Positions 1-8,430 of a stretch of 64,000 bases of DNA are shown one piece after another. The stretch lies in assembly GCF_049445795.1 (NCBI RefSeq), contig NZ_JBMSDT010000003.1, forward strand, positions 434,001 through 498,000. The letters run 5' to 3'. Position numbers and translations under genes: made by a program. How positions within the stretch are numbered: position 1 is the stretch's first letter; each line of letters opens with the position of its first letter. The notes beneath the pieces were generated by a model. It worked only from the letters and a program-made list of their open reading frames with translations, made no database searches and had not been told where the DNA came from. This DNA comes from Larkinella sp049445795. GTDB lineage: Bacteria; Bacteroidota; Bacteroidia; Cytophagales; Spirosomataceae.

Positions 1-2907
1 AATTTGCCAGTTGTCCAGCCGGACATACGTACCATTTTCCAGCCAGTACGTCGACAACACGTTCGTACCGTATTCGTTCGGCAGGTCCGTTACGCCCTGC
101 AACATGTTGGTTTCCAGGATGGAACCCGGAATCAGCAGGTTGGAGCGCAAGTTGTTCAGGATTTTATTGCCAAACGAACCGCGAAGCTGGAAGTTAAGGT
201 CGAAACCTTTGTACGTAAATGTATTGATAAACGAACCCGTCAGGAACGGCTGCGGATTACCCTGTGCAACCGGATTGCCAGCCGCAATTCCGGCGGCAGC
301 ATCGGACTGGCTCACATCGGTTGTCGGCTGATCACCCGAACCCGGTTTCAACAGCGGTTTTCCGTCAGCGCCATAGCCTACAAACGTGGGCACGTTGTTG
401 AACTCACCCAGCGGACGACCCGGCCACAGGTACGACGCAAACACATCTGACAGACCCCGACCACCAAAGGCATTGAAACGGATCAGACCCGAGTCGAAAT
501 CCTCGCTTTTCAGGTTGACGATGGTGTTTTTGTTGTAAGCACCTACGATACGCGAGTTCCAGGCGAAATCGCCTTTCTGGATGATGTCCCCGCCGAACGA
601 GAGTTCGACACCCCGGTTCCGCATGGTTCCGACGTTGGCCCAGATGAAGTTGGTAAAGTAATTTACCCCATCCGCCGGTACCGAATACCGGTACAGCATG
701 TCTTTGGTCGTTTTGTTATAATACTCAAGCGTTCCGGAGAAGCGACCGTTCAGCAATTGGAAATCGAGACCGACGTTCGAGGTCGTCAGTACCTCCCATT
801 TCAGGTTCGGGTTGGCGTTTTGGGAAATACCGTAACCCGGCAGGAAGTCGCCTAGGCTACCATCGTAATAGGTTCCTTTCTGGCCGTACAACTGAAGTGA
901 TTGGTACGGTTTCAAACCTTCGGAGTTTCCGGTTTGTCCCCAGCCCAGCCGCAGTTTCAGGTAGTTCAGCGTCGTCGATTTCGGGAAGAAATCTTCGTTG
1001 GACAGCGTCCAGCCCGCACCCACTGACGGGAAAAGACCCCATTTGTTGTTGGCCCCGAACTTCGAGCTACCGTCGCGACGCAGCGTCGCGGTCAGGTTAT
1101 ACTTGTCGTTCATGTTCACCGTGGCCCGGCCGAAGAAAGATACCAGCGTGGTCCGGTTGCGGTAGGACGTCGCGTAGTTGGACGCGGGACTTACCAGCGT
1201 TCCAGAACCAAGGCCCAGGTTATCGTACGACAGCGAGCTGGTCAGGAACTGCGTGTTCCGGGCCTGAAAACCGTCATAAATGATGTCCTGGTACGAATAA
1301 CCGCCCAACACCGAGAAGTTGCTGTTGTTTTGACCAAACTGCTTGGTATAGGTAGCCGTCAGTTCGAGCAGTTTGTTGTTGTTCTGATCCATTTTCCGGT
1401 ACGCTTCGCCGTTGGTACCCTGGAACGCCTTGATATTGCGGTCGCGGGAACGGCTTTCGTCGGTGTTTTCGTTCTGGAAAGCCCCGTTCACGCCTAGTGT
1501 CAGTCCGTCGATGACTTCGTACCGCAGGTTAAGACCCCCAATCAGCAGGCGTTTCTGCTGATCGAATTTCTGGTTGTTCAGCATGGCGACCGGGTTGAAC
1601 AAATCGAAGCTACCCCCCACTTCGTAATAACCGCCGATGTTGTTGGCTCCAGTGGGGTCAACCACCGGCAGCGTCGGCAGGAAGGTCACGGCGCGGGCAA
1701 TGATACCGTCGTCGTTCAGTTTTGAATTCGTGTTGGTCACGGTTAAATTGTACTGGATGTTCAGCCGGTTGTCGAGGGCTTTCTGATCCAGGTTGATCCG
1801 GGCTGTCAACCGGTCGAAACCGGTATTTTTGATAATCCCATCGCGACCGATGTAGTTGACCGACCCCCGGTAGCTAAAGGCTGGTGAACCGCCCGAAATC
1901 GCCAGGTCGTGGTTGGTCGTGAAACCGGTTCTTGTAATCTCGTCTACCCAGTCGGTATCGTAATTACCCGCCGGAAAGCGAATCCGGTCGGAAGTCAGGG
2001 CCGAAGCGCCTTTGATCTTCGTAACCGCATCCCGGTATCCCTGCGCATCCAGCAGTTCCAGGCGACGTGAGATGGTTTCGACCCCGACGTAGTTGTTAAA
2101 CGTTACCGTGGCCCGGCCGGATTTTCCGCGACGGGTCGTTACGATGATGACCCCGTTGGCGGCCCGTGAACCGTAAATGGCCGCAGCCGACGCATCTTTC
2201 AACACATCCATCGACTCGATATCGGTCGGCGAAACCGTCTGGATCGGGACGCCGATGACGCCGTCGACCACATAGAGCGGATCGCTTCCACCCGCCAGCG
2301 ACGTATAGCCCCGCAAGCGGACCGTCGGAGCCTGGTTCGGGTCACCCGAAGGCAGCGTAATAACCAAACCGGCGACCTTCCCCTGGATGGCCTGCAACGG
2401 GTTCGGAACAATACCGGGGTTAAATTCTTTGGCTGTCACCTGCTGTACCGAGCCGGTCAGGTCTTTGCGTTTGGCCGTACCGTACCCCACGACAACCACC
2501 TCCTCCAGTGATTTGGTGTCCGATGTCAGGGAGGCATCCACAACGGAACGGTTTCCCACGGCAATTTCCTGGTTTTGCAACCCAATAAAGCTAAACACCA
2601 ATGTTGCATTATCGGGCACGTTGCTGAGCGTATACTTCCCGTCGGCATCGGTCGTCGTACCACGCGTCGTTCCCTTGATTTGAACGGTAACACCCGGTAG
2701 ACCTACTTTCTCTTCGGCTGATGTAACCGTCCCTGTTACGGTACGATCCTGAGCAAAGGCCTCGGACTGAGCCAGGCAAAAAATGAACGCAAGAGTCAAA
2801 AGAAGAGAGGGTAGTCCACCTTTCCGGCGGCTTTGGTAAGCCGCAGAATCGCCCGGACGGTTAACTCCCCTGCGTTCATGATTGAATCGGATAAAAGGAT
2901 TCATCAT
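1..2907 (-). CDS. SusC/RagA-family TonB-linked outer membrane receptor (3' end cut by window edge)
   Basis: The reading frame stays open from an ATG-ATG pair at 2907/2904 to base 1 (969 codons). In order it shows a basic N-region and a hydrophobic signal segment ending near AQSEAFA, a carboxypeptidase-like regulatory domain (VTGTVTSAEEKVGLPGVTVQ), a TonB box/plug start (EEVVVVGYGTAKRKDLTGSV) and the SusC signature DVLKDASAAAIYGSRAANGV near residue 240. The rest is beta-barrel. The last visible residues, LENGTYVRLDNWQI, resemble the usual near-C-terminal strand, so probably only some tens of residues are missing. Such proteins import glycans or other large nutrients through the outer membrane with a SusD lipoprotein; any SusD partner would lie off the left edge. 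The substrate cannot be told from sequence. Confidence 0.95.
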   Translation of the reverse strand, partial: MMNPFIRFNHERRGVNRPGDSAAYQSRRKGGLPSLLLTLAFIFCLAQSEAFAQDRTVTGTVTSAEEKVGLPGVTVQIKGTTRGTTTDADGKYTLSNVPDNATLVFSFIGLQNQEIAVGNRSVVDASLTSDTKSLEEVVVVGYGTAKRKDLTGSVQQVTAKEFNPGIVPNPLQAIQGKVAGLVITLPSGDPNQAPTVRLRGYTSLAGGSDPLYVVDGVIGVPIQTVSPTDIESMDVLKDASAAAIYGSRAANGVIIVTTRRGKSGRATVTFNNYVGVETISRRLELLDAQGYRDAVTKIKGASALTSDRIRFPAGNYDTDWVDEITRTGFTTNHDLAISGGSPAFSYRGSVNYIGRDGIIKNTGFDRLTARINLDQKALDNRLNIQYNLTVTNTNSKLNDDGIIARAVTFLPTLPVVDPTGANNIGGYYEVGGSFDLFNPVAMLNNQKFDQQKRLLIGGLNLRYEVIDGLTLGVNGAFQNENTDESRSRDRNIKAFQGTNGEAYRKMDQNNNKLLELTATYTKQFGQNNSNFSVLGGYSYQDIIYDGFQARNTQFLTSSLSYDNLGLGSGTLVSPASNYATSYRNRTTLVSFFGRATVNMNDKYNLTATLRRDGSSKFGANNKWGLFPSVGAGWTLSNEDFFPKSTTLNYLKLRLGWGQTGNSEGLKPYQSLQLYGQKGTYYDGSLGDFLPGYGISQNANPNLKWEVLTTSNVGLDFQLLNGRFSGTLEYYNKTTKDMLYRYSVPADGVNYFTNFIWANVGTMRNRGVELSFGGDIIQKGDFAWNSRIVGAYNKNTIVNLKSEDFDSGLIRFNAFGGRGLSDVFASYLWPGRPLGEFNNVPTFVGYGADGKPLLKPGSGDQPTTDVSQSDAAAGIAAGNPVAQGNPQPFLTGSFINTFTYKGFDLNFQLRGSFGNKILNNLRSNLLIPGSILETNMLQGVTDLPNEYGTNVLSTYWLENGTYVRLDNWQI

Positions 2908-3006
2908 AGGTTCACTAATTTGGATTGAATGGTTAGAAGAAAGTACTAGGATTCAGATTTAAGAATATGGCAACAAAACGTTTAGAGAGTCGCTGTGATA
3001 AACCAA

Positions 3007-3028
3007 CAGTTAATCAATGTATTAACTG
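3007..3028. promoter_or_regulatory. Operator-like inverted repeat upstream of susC-like gene
   Basis: CAGTTAAT and ATTAACTG form a perfect 8-bp inverted repeat around a 6-base spacer, about 100 bases upstream of the SusC start. Its form suits a dimeric regulator site. No regulator gene lies beside it, so the role is inferred. Confidence 0.35.
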
Positions 3029-3359
3029 ATTTTTGGGTCGAATAAATTTAGTTGTTCAGTGTATACGTTAGAATCTTCCTTACATTTTATAGAACATATT
3101 TTTGATCTGATTGAGCAAATTACAATAAATAATCTGTATAATACAATAATAGGGCAGGTAAAATTATTCTGGGAATTATTTTATTTACTAATTGTCAGAA
3201 AACGATTGGGCATATCGGAAATAAAAATACCACACGGTGGGGTAGAAGGGCGATAATATGCTGATACATCAGCCGGTTTTATGCGGGATGGATGCATGAA
3301 AACTTTTCCTGCGTAAATTGGATTATTTAAATATTAGAATTGTCGATCTCTTTCCCGGC

Positions 3360-3393
3360 TTCGGTCAGCATACCGGAAAAATTCGTACCTTTA
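3360..3393 (+). promoter_or_regulatory. Weak candidate promoter for the FAD/FeS oxidase
   Basis: TACCTTTA at 3386-3393 differs from the Bacteroidota -7 box TAnnTTTG only in its last base, and TTCG at 3360-3363 could be a poor -33 box at a slightly long spacing. It supports translation from the ATG at 3454 rather than from the upstream TTG at 3340. Confidence 0.3.
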
Positions 3394-3453
3394 CGGGCAA
3401 AAACCGGTAAAATTCTGGCAGACCACCCACCCTTGGTTCTGATTGAGGCTATT

Positions 3454-6400
3454 ATGATTAGTCAGGAGACGTTACAACAACTTGCTGCCCAGTTAGACGG
3501 TGAGTTTCATACGGATACTACGCACCGCACCTTATATGCTACCGATGCGTCGGCTTACCGGGAGATGCCACTGGCCGTGGCCGTTCCCAAGTCGCTCGGT
3601 GATCTGAAGAAACTGATTGCGTTTGCCCGGGAAAACCGCACATCGCTGATTCCCCGGACGGCCGGGACCTCGCTGGCCGGGCAGGTCGTCGGCAATGGGA
3701 TCATTGTGGATGTATCGAAATACTTCACCAAAATCCTGGAATTGAATGAGCAGCAGCGTTGGGTGCGGGTGCAGCCGGGTGTGGTGCGCGATGAACTGAA
3801 CCTGTTCCTGAAACCGTACGGTTTGTTTTTTGGGCCGGAAACCTCGACTGCCAACCGCGCTATGATCGGCGGAATGGTGGGGAATAACTCCTGCGGTTCC
3901 AACTCGGTCGTCTATCGGTCGACGCGGGAACATCTGCTGTCGGTGAAGGCTCTGCTGGCCGATGGGAGCGAAGCCGAATTTGGTCCCCTGCCTACCAGCC
4001 AATTCCATCAATTGATCAATACGGGCACACAGAAAAACGGTAGTGCTTCGTTGCTGGACAAAATTTACCTGAAAACCAACGAGATTCTGGCGAATCCGGC
4101 CAATCAGGCCGAAATTCGGCGGCAGTTTCCGAAACGAAGCATCGAACGGCGCAATACCGGCTACGCGCTGGACGAGCTGCTCGAAACCGAACCGTTTACC
4201 GAGGGCGCCGATCCGTTTAACTTCTGTAAACTGATTGCCGGTTCGGAGGGAACACTTTGTTTCCTGACCGAGATCAAACTGAACGTCGTGCCGCTGCCGC
4301 CGAAAGAACTTGGGTTGGTATGCGTGCATTTTCACGACGTAGACGAGTCGCTGCGGGCCAATCTGATTGCGCTCAACTACCAGCCCCGGGCCGTCGAGCT
4401 AATCGACCACTATATTCTGGAATGTACGAAAGACAACATCGAACAGCGCAAAAATCGCTTCTTCGTCCAGGGCGATCCGGGCGCTATTCTGGTGGTGGAA
4501 CTGGGTGCCGACAACCGGGCCGAGATTGAACAGCGGGCGGCCAATATGGAAGCCGAAATGCGGGCGGCTGGTCTGGGCTACCACTTTCCGATTCTGTTCG
4601 GCGAGGACACCAAAAAAATCTGGACTCTCAGAAAAGCCGGTTTGGGGCTGCTGGCGAACCTGCCCGGCGACGCCAAAGCCGTCGCCGTAATTGAGGATAC
4701 CGCCATCGATGTCCATGATTTGCCCGATTATATTCGCGAGTTCAACCAGATTCTGACCAAACACGGGATGTCGGCGGTGCATTACGCCCACGCGGGGTCG
4801 GGCGAGATTCACCTGCGGCCGATCATTAACCTGAAAACCGAGGAAGGCCACCAGCAATACCGGCTGATTGCCGAAGAAATTGCCCGGTTGGTCAAAAAAT
4901 ACGATGGTTCGCTCTCGGGCGAACACGGCGACGGGCGGCTGCGGGGTGAATTTATTCCGCTGATGGTGGGGCCAAAAAATTACGAACTGATGCGGGAACT
5001 CAAGCAGGCCTGGGACCCGTACGGTATTTTTAATCCCGGAAAAATCGTGGAAACGCCCCCGATGGACACGTTTCTGCGGTACGAAGCCGGGCAGCAAACG
5101 CCCGCGTTTAAGACGTTTTTCCGCTACCACGATCAGAACATCCTGCAACACGCCGAACAGTGCAACGGTTCCGGCGACTGCCGCAAAACGCATTTGTCGG
5201 GCGGCACGATGTGCCCGAGCTACATGGCAACCCGCAACGAGAAGGAAACCACGCGGGCGCGGGCCAACATTCTGCGCGAGATGCTGACGCTGTCGACGAA
5301 AGAAAACCGCTTCGATAATCACGAAATTAAGGAGGTTTACGACCTCTGCCTGGCCTGTAAAGGCTGCAAGGCCGAATGCCCGTCGAATGTCGATGTGGCG
5401 AAGTTGAAAATGGAGTTTTTGCAGCATTACCAGGATGCCAACGGCGTCCCGGTGCGTAGCCGGTTGATTGCCAACTTTGCGAGCCTGTCGGGCTTGGCGT
5501 CGGTGGTTCCGTGGGCGTACAACGCCGTGCTGGGCACCGAGTCGCTCCGGCGCGTTGCCAACCGCGTCATCGGTTTTCACCCCGACCGCACCATGCCGCT
5601 GCTGCAGTCGACGACCTTGCGGAAGTGGGCGAAGGGGCGCGGGGCAGAGGGCAGAGGGCAGAGGGCAGAGGGCATGGGGCGTGGGGGAGAGGGAGCGTCA
5701 CCCTTTGCCACAAACCCTTTGCCCCATGCCCCGCGCCCTCTGCCCTCTGCCCAAAAAGTCTACCTGTTCTGCGACGAGTTCACCAACTTCAACGACGTGG
5801 AAGTGGGGCAGAAAGCGATTCTTTTGCTGGAAAGGCTCGGTTATGAGGTGATCCTTCCGGAGCACGGCGAAAGCGGGCGGGCGGCTTTGTCGAAGGGCTT
5901 GCTGCGGCAGGCTAAACGACTGGCGGAGAAGAACATCCGGATGTTGAAAGACCTGATTACGACCGAAACGCCGTTGGTGGGTATCGAGCCGTCGGCCATT
6001 CTGGCGTTCCGCGATGAGTACCCGGATCTGGTCGATGAGTCGCTGCTGCCCGACGCCCGGCGGATTGCCGAAAGCGCCCTGACGTTTGAAGAGTTTATGG
6101 CCCGTGAAATCGATAAGGAGGCGATTCCGAAAACCGCCTTTACGACCGAAAAACGCTTGATCAAACTGCACGGCCATTGCCAGCAGAAAGCCGTCTCGTC
6201 GCTGGTGCCGTCGAAGAAATTGCTGTCGTTGCCTGAAAACTATGAAGTCCACCTGATTCCGTCGGGCTGCTGCGGCATGGCCGGGTCGTTCGGCTACGAA
6301 GCAGAGCATTATGAAGTATCCATGAAAATCGGCGAACTGGTGTTGTTCCCGACGGTGCGTCAGCAGCCGGAGGAGGTGATCATTGCGGCCGCCGGAACCA

Positions 6401-6489
6401 GTTGCCGCCACCAGATCAAGGATGGTACCGGGCGCAAAGCCAAACACCCGGCCGAAATTCTCTACGAAGCGCTAGCCACCGACGCATGA
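3454..6489 (+). CDS. FAD-linked oxidase / Fe-S protein fusion (D-lactate or glycolate dehydrogenase-like)
   Basis: This 1011-residue protein is a probable flavin and iron-sulfur 2-hydroxyacid dehydrogenase that oxidises D-lactate or a similar acid and passes electrons to the respiratory chain. An FAD-binding PCMH-type domain covers about residues 35-240 (RTAGTSLAGQVVGNGI) and an FAD-oxidase C domain about 270-540 (SLSGEHGDGRLRGEF). The ferredoxin part has cysteines near 570, 576, 587 and the CxxCxxCxxxCP motif at 632-642. The end is a CCG-type heterodisulfide-reductase-like domain (C909, C939, C940). Residues about 729-767, rich in R, G and P, come from an in-frame palindromic repeat in the linker before the CCG domain. 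ATG 3454 fits family N-termini better than TTG 3340. The stop overlaps the next start (ATGA). Confidence 0.9.
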   Translation: MISQETLQQLAAQLDGEFHTDTTHRTLYATDASAYREMPLAVAVPKSLGDLKKLIAFARENRTSLIPRTAGTSLAGQVVGNGIIVDVSKYFTKILELNEQQRWVRVQPGVVRDELNLFLKPYGLFFGPETSTANRAMIGGMVGNNSCGSNSVVYRSTREHLLSVKALLADGSEAEFGPLPTSQFHQLINTGTQKNGSASLLDKIYLKTNEILANPANQAEIRRQFPKRSIERRNTGYALDELLETEPFTEGADPFNFCKLIAGSEGTLCFLTEIKLNVVPLPPKELGLVCVHFHDVDESLRANLIALNYQPRAVELIDHYILECTKDNIEQRKNRFFVQGDPGAILVVELGADNRAEIEQRAANMEAEMRAAGLGYHFPILFGEDTKKIWTLRKAGLGLLANLPGDAKAVAVIEDTAIDVHDLPDYIREFNQILTKHGMSAVHYAHAGSGEIHLRPIINLKTEEGHQQYRLIAEEIARLVKKYDGSLSGEHGDGRLRGEFIPLMVGPKNYELMRELKQAWDPYGIFNPGKIVETPPMDTFLRYEAGQQTPAFKTFFRYHDQNILQHAEQCNGSGDCRKTHLSGGTMCPSYMATRNEKETTRARANILREMLTLSTKENRFDNHEIKEVYDLCLACKGCKAECPSNVDVAKLKMEFLQHYQDANGVPVRSRLIANFASLSGLASVVPWAYNAVLGTESLRRVANRVIGFHPDRTMPLLQSTTLRKWAKGRGAEGRGQRAEGMGRGGEGASPFATNPLPHAPRPLPSAQKVYLFCDEFTNFNDVEVGQKAILLLERLGYEVILPEHGESGRAALSKGLLRQAKRLAEKNIRMLKDLITTETPLVGIEPSAILAFRDEYPDLVDESLLPDARRIAESALTFEEFMAREIDKEAIPKTAFTTEKRLIKLHGHCQQKAVSSLVPSKKLLSLPENYEVHLIPSGCCGMAGSFGYEAEHYEVSMKIGELVLFPTVRQQPEEVIIAAAGTSCRHQIKDGTGRKAKHPAEILYEALATDA
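5640..5752. repeat. In-frame palindromic GGCAGAG-type element inside a CDS
   Basis: The left part is several head-to-tail copies of GGCAGAG followed by GGCATGGGGC. The right part (5720-5752) is the inverted counterpart, GCCCCATGCCCC then repeated CCTCTGC. A purine-rich loop lies between. The element keeps the reading frame of the FAD/FeS oxidase and adds about 39 residues of low complexity. A related palindrome with the same word sits in the uma2-secA gap at 12213-12289. Confidence 0.85.
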
Positions 6490-8162
6490 AAAACCGACTG
6501 ATGGGGTCGCTGGCGGGCGTCGGGCTACTGATCGTGGCCGGGCTGGCCCTGACCCACAACCTGCCGGGACGGTACGACGTCGTCTTTGGCGACGAAATGA
6601 CCTACCTGGCTTCGGGGCTGGCCTACACCTTTCCACCTGATCCGTATTTGGCGCAATGGGGCTCGCTGTATGCCGCCTGGCTGTGGTTTCTGCACTTGTT
6701 TACGCCCGACACGCTCGACCTGTTTTACCTAAACTGGCGGCTTTTGATCATCCTGACGGGCGCGTTGCTGTTTTTGTACCTGTATCTGCGAAAGTCCGGT
6801 TTTTCCGTCAGCCTGTTTTGCGCGCTCTGTTTTCAGTTTTCAACGCTCAACGTACTGCTCGACCCGCGCATCTCGGCGTTTACGCTTTGCCTGATGCTGG
6901 CGGGTTTGTGCGTTATTCAGGCCCGGAGCTGGTCGGCGCGCAGTGTGCTGTTGATCACGGCGTTGACGTCCTTGTTCTGTGCCTACGTCCGGCCGGAGTT
7001 TTACGTCACGATGCTCATTGCACTGGGGCTGGCCCTCGGCACATTCCTGCTGCCAAAACTGCGGGGCAATTACCGTTCTGCCAGCGCCTGGTCGGGCCTT
7101 GTGGGTGTCATTGTCTGCATCGTAGTGATGCGGTTTTTGTTTGGTAACCCGCTGGCGCAGCGTGAACAGGGCAGCGACCGGAGCTTCGATGCTTTCGTGC
7201 AGCATTTCAGCATCAACTATAACACCTGGAATAACCGCCCGATCGACATTCCCATCATCCAACAGTTCGAGCTGATTGCCGCGGTGTTCGGACCGGAGGT
7301 GAAGTCCATGCGCGACGCGTTTCGAGTGCATCCGGACCTTGTACTCCGGCATTTCTGGATGAATATCACCAACACCACCAAAGCCGAATTTCGGGTGTTA
7401 GGTAGTCTTTTTTTCGAAACGCCGTTGAATCATCTCAACTCGCCGTACCGCAAATGGATTCTGGCGGCTTTGCTGGCCGGTATTGTTTTCGGGCTGATCG
7501 ACTGGCGGGGAACTATCCGGCAACTGACTCGGAAAGGCATTCGGCTGACGGTCCGGGAACTGGCTTTCCTGATTCTGCTGCTGCCGTCGCTCGGGTCCGT
7601 GGTGCTGGTTTTTCCGCGAACGCATTACTTATATTTCCACGCGGTCGCCCTGGTGACCATCATCGCTTTTTTCCTGGGGCACATTAAGTTGCGCGTGATG
7701 CAATCGCCGGTTTGGCTCGGTACGCTGGCGAGTCTGATGATGGTTTGGGTGATCTACCAGGCTTCGCAGCAGCAAAAAGAAATCCGCCCGACGCCCGTGG
7801 CCGACAACATTCGGTTTATTCGTTCCCTGGAGCTCACTGGGCCGGTAACTTCGCTGGAGCGGGAGTGGTACCGGGTGTTTCTGTACGGTCGCGAACAAAA
7901 ACCGCACTGGATTCAGGTCGAATTGTACCAACCAAATACCGACTTTGGTCGTTTTCTGGAGGAGAAGAAAGTGAACTTCATCCTGATGACCCGCGACATG
8001 CAACGGTATTTTGCACAGGATCGCGGTTTTGCCGCGTTTTTGCCTAAAGCTGAAGCGGGCGGTTTTGTGCGGCTGAAAGCACCGGAACCGAACGGCTATT
8101 TGCTGATTCGGCCGGAACTGTTGGCCAATCCGTCCGGCGTTACCTTGCGGTCGGACCCGTGA
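6486..8162 (+). CDS. Polytopic membrane protein, GT-C glycosyltransferase-like
   Basis: This 558-residue protein has about ten hydrophobic segments. An acidic pair lies in the first external loop (VFGDEMTYLA, D36-E37), followed by aromatic residues (PDPYLAQWGSLYAAWLW). That layout fits GT-C glycosyltransferases of the ArnT/PMT type, which move sugars from polyprenyl-phosphate donors to acceptors outside the inner membrane. The last 100 or so residues look soluble and periplasmic. I cannot name a subfamily or acceptor, so the enzyme call is an inference from topology and the DE motif. The start overlaps the stop of the oxidase gene (ATGA), and the next small gene begins one base after its stop, so the three are probably co-transcribed. 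Confidence 0.6.
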   Translation: MKNRLMGSLAGVGLLIVAGLALTHNLPGRYDVVFGDEMTYLASGLAYTFPPDPYLAQWGSLYAAWLWFLHLFTPDTLDLFYLNWRLLIILTGALLFLYLYLRKSGFSVSLFCALCFQFSTLNVLLDPRISAFTLCLMLAGLCVIQARSWSARSVLLITALTSLFCAYVRPEFYVTMLIALGLALGTFLLPKLRGNYRSASAWSGLVGVIVCIVVMRFLFGNPLAQREQGSDRSFDAFVQHFSINYNTWNNRPIDIPIIQQFELIAAVFGPEVKSMRDAFRVHPDLVLRHFWMNITNTTKAEFRVLGSLFFETPLNHLNSPYRKWILAALLAGIVFGLIDWRGTIRQLTRKGIRLTVRELAFLILLLPSLGSVVLVFPRTHYLYFHAVALVTIIAFFLGHIKLRVMQSPVWLGTLASLMMVWVIYQASQQQKEIRPTPVADNIRFIRSLELTGPVTSLEREWYRVFLYGREQKPHWIQVELYQPNTDFGRFLEEKKVNFILMTRDMQRYFAQDRGFAAFLPKAEAGGFVRLKAPEPNGYLLIRPELLANPSGVTLRSDP

Positions 8163-8163
8163 G

Positions 8164-8367
8164 ATGGTGAAATTTTTGAAAGCGTTCCTGGCGGTTCTGA
8201 TGGTGGTTACCTGGCTCGGAACCGCCGTATTGTTTTTTATGGCTCCCACCCGGTGGGGTAGAATTGCTATAATTGGTAGCGGAATTCTGATCAACATCCT
8301 GCTGGCAATTGGTCACAGTTGCCTCGGCCGACGACCGGCTACCTGGCGCGACTGGTTCAAAATGTAA
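8164..8367 (+). CDS. Small membrane protein of unknown function
   Basis: A 67-residue protein with two hydrophobic stretches (about residues 4-27 and 32-51) and a basic C-terminal tail (RRPATWRDWFKM). The start codon lies one base after the upstream stop, so it is likely coupled to the GT-C-like gene and may work with it. I recognise no family. Confidence 0.55.
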   Translation: MVKFLKAFLAVLMVVTWLGTAVLFFMAPTRWGRIAIIGSGILINILLAIGHSCLGRRPATWRDWFKM

Positions 8368-8430
8368 GCCGAAAACAGGTAGGACAACCCGGTTTCAACG
8401 TTATATGAACAAGTACTACTAATCAACTTC

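Larger units (their letters stand above)
2908..3453. other. AT-rich intergenic region between divergent genes
   Basis: About 545 bases separate the SusC start from the oxidase start. The stretch from about 2930 to 3330 is much richer in A and T than its neighbours. It holds an 8-bp inverted repeat (listed separately) and probably the promoters of both genes. I see no convincing gene: the one short open frame, at 3059-3256, lacks family features and follows the AT composition of the spacer. Confidence 0.6.

Noticed and set aside
3059..3256. 65-codon open frame in the AT-rich intergenic region
   Set aside because: No family features, AT-driven composition, no promoter or ribosome site; probably chance.
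5640..5752. Possible assembly error in the FAD/FeS oxidase gene
   Set aside because: The frame is kept on both sides and a related element exists elsewhere, so I treat it as real, though long reads would settle it.
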